Below, piece after piece: positions 11,132-23,924 of a DNA stretch of 64,000 nt. The stretch lies in assembly GCF_040802235.1 (NCBI RefSeq), contig NC_133156.1, positions 111,754,173 to 111,818,172 on the forward strand, written 5' to 3'. The notes beneath the pieces are model-generated. The model saw only the letters and a program-made list of their open reading frames with translations, was not told where the DNA came from and made no database searches. Positions within the stretch are counted from its first letter, which is position 1, and each line of letters begins with the position of its first letter. The stretch comes from Manis javanica. Lineage: Eukaryota > Chordata > Mammalia > Pholidota > Manidae. Made by a program: the position numbers and the translations under genes.

Positions 11132-12394
11132 CCACAGTGAACTTGCCCAGGGCTAAAACCCATTGGCAGGACAGCCCCTCTTTGGGTTTCCACTGGGCTG
11201 TTCTTATCCTTCCAGATGACTGACAAACTGCCGGCACACACATGGTTTTCCCAGTCTCCTCACACGAGCTAACACTCCTCTCCAGCCTGTCCATCTTATC
11301 CCTTAAGACACAGCTCAAAACTCACTTCCTCCAAGATGCCTCTGAGCCACACTGCCCTCTTGAGTGATAATTTCATGTTGTTTCCCTACCACACAGACAG
11401 GCAATGCTCTTAACATGCGAATAATTTGGATTCTAAATATTTCTTTGAATTCAACTTTTCTGAGCATCAAACATCAGTTCCTATAGAAAAAAAGGTTATA
11501 AACTATATAGCTCCTATCTGAAAAGCCGACAACAACCCATTTAATACTTGGAAAGAGCTCTAGAGGCCTCAGGATCAGAAGCAACAGGCTGAGCGTGCAG
11601 CCTTCTGCTGCAACACGGAGACACAGGCCTGTTGGCAGGACTCCTTCCCACCAGTGGGTACCACTCAGGTGGCAGAGCAGCTGGAGCTCTTCTGCCTAAA
11701 GAGGACTTGCAAAATGATCTGTTTTCCCCTGAGCTGATTTTCACTGTTGTTATGGGAAACTGAAACCAGCAATGGGGTAGGTATTTTGATATCCATGAAC
11801 GTGGTTGCATATAAATGTAACCGTGGTGTAAAATTGCAACCACTAGATGGCACTGAAAAACTGGGGGCACTTTTGGGGAAAAATAAAAGATGCTAAATTC
11901 ATTAGAGAAAGGTACCCTTGTAAATTTTGCCCGATGCTTAATGAAGACCATTTGTCACATGAAGTAGAGAAGGGAAACTTAGAATGAGACCAGTAGACAA
12001 AACCTTGCTGATGAAAATTGAGGGAAAATTTCTACCATTTAGAATTGGGCCAGAGGCAGCATTAGCTAGCTGGACATTTACAAAACTCAATGGATACCAG
12101 TTTCAGAATAAGAAACGAAGACAAATCTATCTATTTATTCAATGGTCAAAACATAATATGAATTCACTATGAAATAGAGAAAATTTTCTATCCTGATTTT
12201 AAAAAGTACCATTATGCCATCCAATTAATTATCAATCTGAGAGTTATCAATTCACAGGAAAGATCCTTTATTTAAGGGTATTTGAGGACTACTTATAAGT
12301 AATATATTCATGTACCAATTTGAACAAGCAATTAGTCAAATATTAAATTTACTTAGCATTTTTACTGAAATCATAAAGAAGAGAATATTCTTAC

Positions 12395-12515
12395 CAGTTG
12401 CCTTTTGGATTTATAAACTGCTGCACTGCATAGCCAAACTGTTCATTTGAAGGACCAGAAAATATCTTTGCTTCTGGGAGACCAACATTGTATGCCATAC
12501 AATAATTTAAAATGC
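12395..12515 (-). CDS. ITGA2: Integrin alpha-2, coding exon 2
   Basis: The exon is 121 bp. On the minus strand an acceptor (tttctcttaacag, AG at 12517-12516) precedes it and a GTAAGA donor (12394-12389) follows it. In phase with exon 1 it encodes the end of the signal peptide and the mature N-terminus, including YNVGLPEAKIFSGPSNEQFG, then continues to a split Trp codon. I recognise this as integrin alpha-2, differing from the human residues I recall at a few positions only. The FG-type sequence is the first blade of the beta-propeller that binds the beta-1 subunit. Alpha2beta1 is a cell-surface receptor for collagen and laminin. The reading frame is unbroken. Exon 3 is not in the window. Confidence 0.97.
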
Positions 12516-14204
12516 CTGTTAAGAGAAATGAAAACTTAGTCCATATTTACAACTTGTGAATATGTTTGTAAAATAATTCTCAAAGGCCACTTAAAAAACT
12601 TTGATGTAATAATTATTCTTATTAGTGTTTACCAAGAAATAATAGCTACTGCTTTTTAAATATTTACTTGGGACCTTGGCACCACACTAAGTGTTACTAT
12701 TAAATTTTTTTTGCAGCGCTTTCTGCGGTTTCTAAAGATGAGTGTGTCTCATTGGTGGAAAATGATAAAAGTAAGGACAGCCCTTGAGCCCTGCGCTGTC
12801 TGATTCAAGGGCTTGAACTCTTAAACCACAAATTACCTCTAGGGATTCTTAAGTAACTTCAGGTTTATTTGTCCTTCCTAAAGCAGCAAAGGCTCTAAGC
12901 CACCAGCGGCGGGGACTGAAGGCTGCCTCCTATTTCTTCTGAATTCCCCTGAAGATCTTGACACGGACTCTGTGAAATGTCTGTGGCAAAAGCACGCTGA
13001 CTATATCAACAAGGGGAAAACAATCACAGCTCTGTGAAAATTGTATCATTTTCTTGCAGAAGGGATGGTTTTTGAGGATGAAAATGTGGGGAAAGGTGTC
13101 ACATCTCTTGTATTCCAGTGGCAACTGTCAAAAATATGGTTTTGTTCTTTGATGCTTCTTTCTGAATGCTTAAGAAACAATAATCATTTTCGGAAACAGC
13201 AAGGAGCTTGATAGGATAAAGCCTTGATAGACTTTTCTGAAAAACCTCATTTCTGATGGAAATGGAATGAGGAGAAAGAGGAAGGTGGACTAAATCTCCC
13301 TCTGACACTGATGGCATTAAAGCGGGCGGTCCTTCAACCTGAGACGGACGGCTGTGTGGAGATGACAGGATGCTTCCTGCCACTGGAGATCAGTATTTAT
13401 TTTTACAGACGTTGAAGGGGACTCTTTAAAACCAACATCAAAGTGCCATTAATATGTGTTTTCACAGAGGAATGCCCCGCTTTCTGGGCAGCATTGCAAG
13501 GACACAGTATTTTGTAAGTCCATTGTTCCAGGCACCCGAAGGACGGAGGACAGGGCTCACTCCTCCCTGTGCCTGTGTGCCTCCAGAAGAAGATTGTGTA
13601 GGGGGATCCCAAGGAATAAAGAAGTCGGTGATGATGCTTTGGGGACTTAAAGTAGTCAGTGTTCCTCTCTACATGCTAAAATTATTCTACCACAGATTCT
13701 CTCACTCAAGAGGGCTTAACTCATTGTTTCTTAGAAATATGTGTGGCTAGGAAGAGAAGGACAAATAATAATTTTGAAATACTCTGTAGCAAAATCTATA
13801 TAGCTCTACATTTGCAAACTTTCTCCTTAATGTCTATTATTCATATGCACCACTGCTCCTTTTTATTTTTGAGGAAATGAAATGCGAAGGAAAACAACAT
13901 GGCAAATTAGGCAGAGAACCAGAACTGACATTTAGAATACTGGTGTTTCCAATCAACAGTTTAACTTCACCCCACTGTGCAGAACTCAATAAATGTTATT
14001 TAAATATGTTACCAATTATCTATCATACTAGTAAAAGTTTGGGGAGACGTTATTAAGATGCTCCCATTTTTAAAATATATACTGCTGGGAAGATCACATA
14101 TGACTGGATATAATGACCTCATTTTTTCCCCTGTTAATTAGACCTCAGCAGATCATGTTACAACATGAAATCATGATGGAGTTCACTTTATCATCTAATA
14201 GTTA

Positions 14205-14305
14205 TATTATATACACACACATATGCATATATATTTAATACATATACTTGTATGAATATATTTACACATGTATGTACATGTATAGATACACATACATATA
14301 AAATA
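14205..14305. repeat. AT/CA-rich low-complexity tract
   Basis: Alternating tata, acac and catgta words over about 100 bp, consistent with a decayed microsatellite. Confidence 0.7.
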
Positions 14306-14319
14306 TTACTCAGACATGT

Positions 14320-14870
14320 AAATCGATCATTTCACCTCTACTTAAAATACCCCAATGTCTTGCCATTACACTGAAAACAAAATCCGGTTTCCTTACCATG
14401 GTTTCAAAGTCCTTTCATGATCTGGCCTTTGTGTGTATGTTGACTTCACTTTTCACCACCCTCCTTGCTTACTGTTTCAGACACACTGGCTTTCCTTCTG
14501 TCTTTTGAACACAAGCAGCTCATTCTGCTTAAGGCCTTTGCAGCTGCTTGACCCCTGTCTGAAACATTCTCCCCAGCTCAGCATTTACATCTCAGCATCT
14601 ATTCATCACTTTGGTCTTTGCTCAAACAGGACTCAGTTCTCCTCGTAGACTTCCCCGACTCCTCTCTAGCCACAGCACCCTCCTCCATCAATACCCACTA
14701 TCGCAGTGCATACTATCTGAAATGATCTTTTGTATCTGTATTGTTTTGTGTCTGTCTCTGCCTGTTAAAATCTAAGCTCTCTGAGAGCTCAGACCTTACT
14801 TCTCTTATTCACTTTAATGTTCTCAGCACCTAGGATAATGTTTGTTGAAAGAAATAGATTTTCATCAAAT
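14320..14870 (+). repeat. L2 LINE fragment (sense)
   Basis: Carries L2 words in order: aaaatcc...ttaccatgg...aaagtcctttcatgatctggcc, cacactggctttccttct, aaggcctttgcagctgc, and a 3' part with aaatctaagctctctgagagctc. Diverged. Confidence 0.75.
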
Positions 14871-15074
14871 GTATGTTTTTCAATGATGATTGGAATATGG
14901 AGAAAATAAGGGGCAGAAAGATCACAGTCACAGCATTCTAAAGCAAGTGCAGTTAATTTGGACATATTTCTGTCTAGTATTTTTCCTTCTGTTATTTGAA
15001 CAAGAATGTATATTCCTATTTGCATCATACTACTGCTTACTACTTCTGTCTGCCCGCCTATTTCAGAATCACCT

Positions 15075-15215
15075 TGACTCATCTGAACCCCACAACAACC
15101 TTGGGGGACAGCAAAACCTATCCCTTGGTGCCAACGTACCCATGAGGAACCTGGAACTGTCTTTCTTGCTCAATGCCACACAGTTGGTGGCTGAGCCCTG
15201 AGTCTTGGTCTGGCA
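15075..15215 (+). repeat. MIR SINE fragment
   Basis: Has ccacaacaaccttgggg, then tgccacacagttggtggctgagcc, then gtcttggtctg, in MIR order. Confidence 0.6.
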
Positions 15216-15654
15216 CATCTTCTCAACCTTCTTGTCTAGAATTTCCATTCATAAATGGTCTGCTCATTTTCCTCATGAAACATGTCATTCTCCATCATCA
15301 TTCCTTCACTCCACTCCACTGACCCTAGATCTCTTCTTTCCCACTAACTCAATCCTTTGTTCAAGACCCTGTCTCTTTTGCTAAGTGGACAATCTCAGTT
15401 CACTAATCAAATATATTTTTACAACTCACTATCCATGTCATGGTTTCACACTTAGCCTATGATAGCCAATTAGCTTACACAAATTTAATGCAAGTAGTCA
15501 GTCTAATTCAATGTCAGTTTCTTCTTTGCAGTCCCAAAGCTTATAGTGATATGATCCTATGTCCTCATAATTTTAACTGGATCATATGGAAAATAACCGT
15601 ATTTGGCACATCGTGTTTCTTTCCCTCTTAATCATGTCCACATGTCTACACATA

Positions 15655-16070
15655 CTAATAAATGGGTCATTCAAAAAATATTTATCCAGCTCCTTTGTGT
15701 CTGGCATTTTTCTAGGTCCTGGGAATATAGAAATGAACCAAACAGACAAGATCCCTGCTGTCTTTGAGCTTCCATTCTGATAATTTGAATAAAAAATAAT
15801 AATTATAGCATAACAGGAGAAGCATTAAATTTCAGAGAATTTCTAAGAAGAAACTTGAGCCAAAAGCTGAGAAGAGGGCAAGTCTAAGTTTTAAAGGCTT
15901 CACAGGAGAGGTAGCAATCAATCTTGACCTTGAAGATGAGCTGAAATTCACTACATAGAGAGGAAGGTCCCCCAGGAACAAGAACACCCCGCTCAGCAGC
16001 ATACAGATGTGGAACAGGAGAGGATTGGATTGAAATGGTGAAATTTTGGCATGGCAAGTCATAGATTGTT
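15655..16070 (-). repeat. L2 LINE 3' end (antisense)
   Basis: The stretch tttgtgtctggcatttttctaggtcctgggaatatagaa... and the following aacagacaagatccctgctgtcttt is the reverse complement of the L2 3' end. Confidence 0.65.
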
Positions 16071-17267
16071 ACATTAATTTATACATTTCCAGTTCTACAG
16101 TAAATGTAGTGAGTTTCAAGGTGCCTTGCACTTTGCCCTGACAGGAGCATATTATTACCCAGAGTGTAAATCTTCCCTCCTTTACCTCATGTGACTGTTC
16201 ATGAATGCAAACTCAAAGCATTTGTCAAAGGTGACCTTGCTGTACACATGTTGATAGCAACAGAGAACCTTGCCAAAATGTACCACCAATAAAAGCATTG
16301 TATCTCCTGGAAGTTTTTAACTTAATCCCTCTATGTCTGCAATAAAAAGGGGATAGTGTTTCATCATCCTGGATGATAACCTGGCTTGTTGTCATTTTCA
16401 TATTCATGGGCAAACCAAGAGTTAAGTACCCATCAATTAATGCAGACTTCTTTTTTCTTCCACTCATTTAAAAATTTTATAGGACCTCCTGCCCTGAGTG
16501 TTTCTGTTCATCTCTGAAACAGATTTTTGGGAAACCTTCATAATTTATGAATTAATTTCAGCAAAGATGGAGTTCATTCTCCCACTTTTTCTGGAATCCA
16601 ATTTTAAGTTATAAAGATATTTCATAATTATAAGATAATTCAAAAGAGAAATATATGTTTGGGGATTAGATACAGTTAACAGTTTTGTCCTCAAAAGGTA
16701 GTAATGCTCAAAAAAGAACAAAATCTTTTGAAAACAAGAGCAGAAATAAGTGTATAAAACAAAACACGTCAATCTATATTCAATGACAAAAATTTGGGTA
16801 GGGAAATTTATTAATTTTCCTGTCGGAGCTAAATGATATATATTTGTAGTAAAAGAGGGGAGAAGCAGGGTCTGATTTGTGTGGCCAATGTAAAATTTAA
16901 GCATGTATACATATGCTGAAGGGCTGGTGGACAGGCTTTTCATGGAAGGGGTTCATGAGCAGAAAGGTTCCAGGAAATACAGGGGAAGAAATGCATGTTA
17001 AGAGAAGACAATCATGGCCAAAAGCAAGAGGTAGACTGGAGAAGAGATGTGTTTTTAACTAGGACTCTCAGATTGCACTCCAGCACTTTCCTACAAATGT
17101 ATACTGGCATTTTAGGCAGGGAAATATCTCTTTTAAATAATGAACAAATGCAAAAGAACTCCTCCAGTTATAAAATAAGCAAGTTATGGGGATGGAATGT
17201 ACAATGTGGTGACTATACTCAATAATACTCTAGTGTATACTTGAAAGTTGCTAAAAGAGTAGATTTT

Positions 17268-17283
17268 AAAAGTTCTCAACACA
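17268..17283 (+). repeat. Target-site duplication, left copy (16 bp)
   Basis: Identical to 18342-18357; it lies in old L1M sequence and marks the insertion point. Confidence 0.88.
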
Positions 17284-18341
17284 CATAACAACAAAGTAAA
17301 AACTGAAGGAACAAAACAGCAGCAGACTCACAGAACCCAAGAATGGACTAACAGTTACCAAAGGGAAAGGGACTGGGGAGGGTGGGTGGGAAGGGAGGGA
17401 TATGGGGGAAAACGGGGCATTACAATCAGCACACATAATGAAGGGGGTTGGGGACATGGGGAAGGCAGTATATACAGAGAAGACAAGTAATGATTCTATA
17501 GCATCTTACTATGCTGATGGACAGTGACTGTAATGGGGTATATGGGGGGGATTTAATAATAGGGGGAGTCTAGTAACCATAATGTTCAAGTAATTGTACA
17601 TAAACAATATAACAAAAAATGTACAGGCTCCATATTAACTTGATTAGCAGCCACTAACCTCTCGGCAGCTACTGACCCTATGGTATAACCAGAAAGGCCC
17701 TAGACTAGAACTCAAATGTACCAGGTCCCCTTCATACTCTGCTAGTGGGAACACAGGACAGTGCAGCCACGTGGGGAAACAATCTGGCAGCTTCTTATAG
17801 TCACTCATACACTCACCCTATGACCCTGCAATACCACTCCTGATATTTACCCAAGACAAATGAAAACCCATCTACATGAGGACTTGCACACATAATAGCA
17901 GCTTTATTCATAATAGCCCCAAACTGGAAACAGCCCAAATGTTCATCAGCTAGGGAATAGACAAACAAAATGGGACATATCTGTACATCACTACTACTGA
18001 GCAATAAAAAGGGATGAGCTTGACACATGCAGCCACATGGATGCGTCAAAACCGTTCTGCCGAGGGAAACAAACCAGATCCCAAAGGCTTCAAGCTGCAG
18101 TGCCCCACGTGGGCCACACTCCAGACAGGGCCACACCGTGGTAATGGAAATCAGATCTGAGCATGCCAGGCTGGAGGTCAGGGGGCAATTTTTTTGGGTG
18201 ATGTGAGGTTGTATATTTGATTGTAACAGTGGTTTACACAACTGTTTACATGTGCCAACACTCAAAAGAACTACACACTTAAAATAGGTGAGTTTTGTTG
18301 TATGTAAATTATACCACAATAAAGCAGGTTAACATTTAAAA
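17284..18341 (+). mobile_element. L1 3' UTR insertion with 3'-transduced flank, 16-bp target-site duplication
   Basis: 17284 to about 17610 matches the 3' UTR of the L1 at 2868-3206 (aaaactgaaggaacaaaaca, the G-rich block, the gctgatggacagt word). About 17615-18341 is different sequence that includes an older L1 ORF2/3' UTR relic and ends at a ccacaataaagc signal and a short A-run. The 16-bp word aaaagttctcaacaca lies immediately before (17268-17283) and after (18342-18357) the whole block. One duplication around both parts indicates a single retrotransposition of a read-through transcript, 5'-truncated to the L1 3' UTR. The left junction also has the TTTT/AAAA endonuclease target type. Confidence 0.85.
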
Positions 18342-18357
18342 AAAAGTTCTCAACACA
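18342..18357 (+). repeat. Target-site duplication, right copy (16 bp)
   Basis: Identical to 17268-17283; it follows the A-rich end of the insertion. Confidence 0.88.
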
Positions 18358-20559
18358 AGTAAAATATTTGTGATTATGTGTGGTGATGGATGTTAATGAG
18401 ATTTATTGTGGTGATCATTTCACAATATATGCATATATTGAATCCATTATGTTGTACAACTGAAATGAACATAATGTTGATTATATCTCAACCTAAAAGT
18501 TAGAAAATAACCATTATATAGGCATTATTTTATATTTATGAACTATATAGTATATATGAACTTGAAGGCCTGACTCTGTGACAGTGCAAGGGCAGGATGC
18601 CTTCGCTTTACGGAGGTGGAGCACATTTCTCCTGTGCCGGATATGGACTGTCTCAGAGGCTGCAGAGGTGCAGGGAGGAGTAGGGCACTGGACAGTGAGC
18701 TGGGCATCGCAAAGGGCAGCAGGAAGGTGCAGAAGCCACCAAGACATGGGGGAACATTCTTAGGGGACAGCAAAGCTTCCCAGAAAAACTATGCTCAAGA
18801 GTCCAGGAGGAATGCTCTCTCACCTAAATCAGATATGAGTGAGACTCCAGGCATGGTCTGTCCTGGGGCAAAATTTATCTTCATCTTTGGGTCTGTGAAC
18901 CTAGAAAACATGTTATCTGCATCTAAAATATGATGCTGTGACTGGCATGTGATAGATATTACCATTTCAAAAGGGAGAAATTAGAAGGAATACAGGGGTC
19001 ACTGGTACCAAGAAAGTTTAACATAGCAGGTCTAATTCCATTAGGTTTCCAGGCCTGAGAATAATCCTCTTTGCTCAAGGCTGTTGTCTGCGCCTGCAAC
19101 AGCTCTACTGGTCTCTGCTTCTCTGTCCCCTGCAGTCCAAGATGGCAGCATTTCTGCTGAGACAACATTCCTAAAAACCTGTAGGTCTCCTGTGTATGTC
19201 ATGGGGATCCCTGCCTGGCCTCTGCAGAGGTGGTTGAGAGGATCCATAAATCACATGCCTAATTCAGCAAAACGTTTCCAACCACACCCTTAGCTTTCTC
19301 TTCAGAGCACACTTTTCCTAACAATGAGTCTCCTAATACTAATTGCTTTTCTTTTGGTAATGTTTTTGGTAATTTTTTCTCAAATCAGTAGTTACTGTTC
19401 TTTTTTGTTTAACAGTTCCTTCCTGAATTTACCTCTTTCCTCTTGCATTTTACTACATTAAGCACAGGAAGGCAGCCTGCGCCTCCAACATATTGCTTGG
19501 AAATCTTCTCAGCTAGATATCTTAAGTTCACTGCTTGAAAGGTCTGCTTTCCACACAACTGTAGGACACAAGTTGGCCCAAATTTACGCCACTATAAACA
19601 AGGATCACCTTTCCTCCAGTTTCTGATAACATGTTCCTCATTTCCTCCTGAGCGCACATCAGAAGTGTCTTCAACATTCGTGTTTCTACCAAGTCTCCTC
19701 AAGGCGATCTTCAAAGATCTCCTATCCACATAACATAATACCTACAGATTTGGGGGACTAAGATATAGAAAGATCTTTTTTGGGGGCTACAACTCAACTC
19801 AGTACAATGGGTTTGCCACGAAGGCAGTGTCCCGAGTGCTGTTTACCTGGGCCACTTCTCAGGCTTGGGTTGCAAGAAGCAACCTCCGGAGATGAGACAC
19901 TATCTCCCTCCAGGACAAAGAGCAGGCTTGCTGACTTCTCGCTGTAAATCAGCAGGCTCACCCAGTGTTCCTCTCTTGGAATGCAACCTACTATGTGTGC
20001 AGGCATCGGTTTAGACCCATCCACACAGCCTGCATGAGATTTCATGGGGAAGCAGAAGGGGAACCCAGGTGAACACGCTCATGCACATGATGCCAGCTGT
20101 GCTGTGAGTGGGAGCCTGTCTCTCTGACGCAGGAACCCATCACCTGTCAGCATCCGTGAAGGGCCACAAGCAGATATATCAGCTTGTACATAGGGCAAAA
20201 TCAGATAGCCGACCTGACACAGCAGAGAACAAATGCTCTGGGGTCTGGAAGTTGGGGGCTGAGTGAGGATGAAAATGGATACCTCCTGAGAGTTCGGAGA
20301 AATCTTGGGAGAGCATTGTGTCATCTATAAGGATGCAATAGGGATCTGAATGAATCTTATCTCAATTTTAAGCAGCAGAGAGACTCCAGCTGACATCTGG
20401 GTAATAATTCATTCATGATTTGTATCCATCTTTTTTAAAAAACAATGTACATATATATCATTTATTTGATAATTACTCTGTGTTCATATCAAAGAAATAT
20501 GTACATTTCTTCCATGGCCAGAAATGAATCTATTAATAGGGTGTTAAGTCCTAAGAGGG

Positions 20560-20940
20560 TGTTACAGATGAATTGTATCCTCCCCAAATTCCGGTGTTGA
20601 AACTGTAACTCTCAATGTGACTACATGTAAAGATAGGCCCTTAAAGGAGGTAATCAAGTTTAAAAGAGGTGACTAGAGTGGGACCCTAATCTGGTAGGAC
20701 TGGTGTCCCTATAAGAAGAGGTAGAGTACCAGAGTTCTTTCTCTGCATGCACACAGGGGAAAGGTCACATGAGGACACAGCAGGCGGGCAGCAGTCTGTA
20801 AGCCAGGAAGAGAAGCCACACAAGAAACCAACTCTGGTGTCTCCTGGATCTTGGACGGTCTCCAGAACCATGACAACGTAAATTCCCATTGTTGAAGCTC
20901 TCCAGTCTGCTTTATTCTGTGATGGCAGCCCCAACAGACA
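20560..20940 (+). mobile_element. MaLR-type LTR (MLT1/MST-like)
   Basis: The typical order is present: cagatgaattgtatcctcccc near the start, gaaactgtaactctcaatgtgac, ctataagaagaggtagag, cacatgaggacacagcaggc, and a 3' end with tttattctgtgatggcagcccc. Ends TG and ACA. No internal genes. Confidence 0.8.
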
Positions 20941-21639
20941 AAGGTGAGGAAAATCAGGACATAACAGAGCATTTCAAATTACTATTCTGAGGTTCAAAGA
21001 TAATTCCGTCAATACATAGTTGCGCATATATAAATACAGGTGAGCTGTATACTAATTCCAATTATATCATTTACATTTCATATTTTGTATGAAAAACATA
21101 AAAGTGTTTTTGTGACAAAGTAATGGCACTATGTCCTGGGGTACGTGGCCCACAGTCGGTTTTGATCTTGTAGGCAATGAACATCTTCAGAAGTCCACTG
21201 CAATTGCTTGTAAGTCCATTTATTGGGACTTAGTGCTTCCTAACAACTCAATAGATTCTCTTTTGTTCCATGAGAATGCTGGAGGGGTGCAGCCCCTCAG
21301 TAGCCTCGCTGTCCCAATGACCCAGAGGACTGGGACAGTGCCTAGGAATACCAGCTCATCAGTTCACTTCCTGTTTGGACACTTTATCCCTAAATTCCTT
21401 TTATGTGAAAGGAGAAACTCATCTCTCTCACTCTCTCAGAATAGCATTTTCCTTCACTTAGCAAGTCAGTGCCTTTCCATAGTAACAAGGTAATTACAAC
21501 TTCCTCAGTAACAAGATATGCTTCACATACCTTGAGGCAATGTGTAGAAACAATGGGTATGACTGAAGTTGGTATTTCTTCTGTTAAGTCTCTGGTCATT
21601 TCTCCATAACGTTTCAGGTTTTCACCTACCTGCGCACAC

Positions 21640-22690
21640 CCTTCTCTCCCTTGCTGCTCTCCATTTGCGTCTCTTATTGGGGAATACTCCTCAAAGGTTA
21701 CTCACCTGTTCTCCTGTGTAAGTTCTGCCTCCATGGCTGCATTGCTGCTCCCTCCCACACCTGTCTGACTCACCTCCTGCCCTACCCCTTTAGCTATTCT
21801 GCTGGACTCCTGGCTCTTCCCTAAACACACTCTGACCTCAGAGCTTTTCTGTCTGTGCCCTTTACCTGGAATTCTCCTTTCCCAGAGCACCACGCATTCT
21901 CACTCACTGCATCCTTGTTTTTGCATCAAACATCAATCTGTCAAAGCTGCCTTTTCTCCCTACCTGTGGTAGTCAGGGGGCTTCCAGTGATCCTCATTTC
22001 CTGTTATTCATGCCTTTGTGTGATCCTCTCCCCTTGAGTGAGGGTAGGACTTGGGACTCCAAACCACCAGAATTAAAGATTCAAAACACAGAATCAGAAG
22101 TCATAGGATGTCACTTCTGTGATTACATTACATAAGATTAGACTTTCCACCCTGCTAGAAGACAACTCTCTCGTCAGCTTTGATGAACTAAAGAGGCCCA
22201 TAGGGCAAGGAAGTGAGGGCGGCCTCTAGTGGAGAGCCTGAGAGGAAGCACTCGGTTCAACAGTCCTGGAGAAAACTAATTCTGCCAACAATCAAAGTGA
22301 GCAGAAGGGCTTCCTTCCTCAGTTAAGCTTTCAGATGAGACCCCAGCCCTGGCCTGTATACCTTGATGCAGCCATGTGGGGAACTCTGAAGCAGAGGACC
22401 CTAGTGAAGCCATGCACAAACTCCTGACCAACAGAAATTGCAAGATAAAAAACGTATATTATTTTAAGTCACCACATGTGTGGTAATTTGTTGTATAGTA
22501 ATATAAATAACTAATACATAACCCCATGTAAAACAATACCTTCCCATTTTCCACCCCCTGTCCAGCATTCTCTGTCCTCTTTACTCTGCTAAATGTTTCT
22601 TAAGACAGCATCACTACCTCATATGTTACGTATTTATATTTTGTATTTGTTTGCCTCCCTCATCAGGATCTGCACAGGAGGATCTAAGTT
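21640..22690 (+). repeat. L2 LINE fragment (sense), split by a MaLR LTR
   Basis: The left piece (about 21640-21964) has ctttacctggaattctcctt and related L2 words. The right piece (about 22519-22690) continues with tctgtcctctttactctgct and the L2 3' part. The LTR at 21965-22518 sits between them. Confidence 0.65.
21965..22518 (+). mobile_element. MaLR-type LTR (MLT1-like) inserted in an L2
   Basis: Begins tgtggtagtcag and ends ttgttgtatagtaatataaataactaataca, the MLT1 3' end pattern, after a ttattttaagtcaccacat block. About 554 bp. Confidence 0.7.
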
Positions 22691-23192
22691 TTGTAGGGAT
22701 TGAAGATTCTACAATTTTTCCAGAGTGGCTCTTTAAAGAAAAAGTTACAAAACACATTCAAGTATAAAATTAAATACTTATTTAGAATGAGAAAACAATT
22801 CTAGCAATTACATATTTTTAAATGCTGGAAGATCCAGAAAAAAAAAATACTCAAAACATACATCTTACTAACTGCCTAGTTAGTAATGATCTTCTTCTAT
22901 ATCTACTTCTATAATACCTATTCCCTACAGTTTTTGTCCCTATATCGTTTGATCACTTCTTCACTTGACAATTTTTTTAAATCATATTCTCTAAAAGTAT
23001 TCAACATTTTTTGGCATGGTAAATTTAATTTTAAAAAATTTTGTTATTTATAATAAAGGAAAGTCCCTTTCATTTTCATAGCTCCTTATTTGTAATTGTC
23101 ACGTAAATGTTTAAGATCGTGTTCTAGGATCATACAGGAGCTATGATATTTCAAGGCATCTCATTTTCTTTTATAGGGATTAATCTAGAAAG

Positions 23193-23228
23193 TCTGAATT
23201 GATGACATTGTCTGAATTGATGACATTA
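23193..23228 (+). repeat. 18-bp tandem duplication
   Basis: tctgaattgatgacattg occurs twice in direct succession (second copy differs only at its last base). A recent small duplication in an ITGA2 intron. Confidence 0.9.
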
Positions 23229-23419
23229 TTATCCAGTTTGTTGTCAACACCATTGATGAAATGTGTTAGCTTTGGGTACAAAAGAGACGTGATCTTAACT
23301 TTTGCACATTTAATAAAAATACCAGGCCATGTGAACCCATTGGAATGGGCCTGCTCAGTTAGGGGCCCTGAAGTGTAAGCTTCACTTGTTTTGTGGTAAA
23401 TATGCCTTCATCCCTCAGG

Positions 23420-23515
23420 GTAGAGCCTTTACCTATTCTGTTTACTGCTATATTCCCCAGTACTCAGAATAGTGCCAGCACATGGTTGTGGATCAAAAAT
23501 AATCAACTGAATTAA
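23420..23515 (+). repeat. L2 LINE 3' end fragment
   Basis: Reads as agggtagagcctttacctattctg...ccccagtactcagaatagtgcc...caaaaataatcaactgaatt, the L2 3' terminal pattern. Confidence 0.55.
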
Positions 23516-23924
23516 CAGCCAGTCGACTATGCCACCTTTTCACCTATGAGTAAGTTACATATACAATGGGAGATCAATGAAGACCAGTTTAGTTAATAAA
23601 TATGAGTTTTGGACTGGTTCAAATAAGATCCTTGAGAGCAGATTACTGAGAAGATATACAGACAGCTGGATTAAAGGAAAGATAAATAAAAATGCATACA
23701 TCTATGTACATGCATATGTATATGCAAATATACATACATATTTTATTTTCTACCTAGAATTTTAAAGAACACTGAACTTGCTTTTTATCTACCTATAGAA
23801 GAACCCTAGAAATACAAAGAAGACTGACTTTATTTTGGGGTGATGGGGTGGCAGAAGTATACCAGTGCTTAAGTACAAGGATTTTTTTTAGCTGAAAAGT
23901 CCAGATACTAGGCAAGACCAACAG

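Larger units (their letters stand above)
5049..12394 (-). other. ITGA2: ITGA2 intron 2 (part): old repeats, no exon found
   Basis: This follows the exon 2 donor in the ITGA2 sense direction. It begins at the left with A-rich sequence (5049-5160) containing two copies of an aaacttaaaa-type run. MIR-like pieces lie at about 5165-5385, 6590-6790 and 7010-7190. An antisense L2 lies at 9715-10615, an LTR-like element at 10682-11131 and an L2 piece at about 11265-11420. I looked for ITGA2 exon 3 (start of the first beta-propeller repeat) on the minus strand and did not see it. The stretches 7400-9700 and 11430-12390 show nothing I can assign. Confidence 0.6.
17150..18506 (+). repeat. Old L1M 3' end, split by a later insertion
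   Basis: The left part (17150-17283) has tgtacaatgtggtgactatac...acttgaaagttgctaaaagagtagat. The right part (18358-18506) has ttgtgattatgtgtggtgatgg...gatttattgtggtgatcatttc...atgttgtacaactgaaatgaa. Together they read as one ancient L1 3' UTR, interrupted at 17284-18341. Confidence 0.8.

Noticed and set aside
5049-12394. ITGA2 exon 3
   Set aside because: No minus-strand sequence matching the next beta-propeller segment with splice sites was seen; it is presumed to lie outside the window.
17813-18319. 168-codon minus-strand frame
   Set aside because: It lies inside the transduced old L1 fragment, antisense to its relic, with no recognisable domain.
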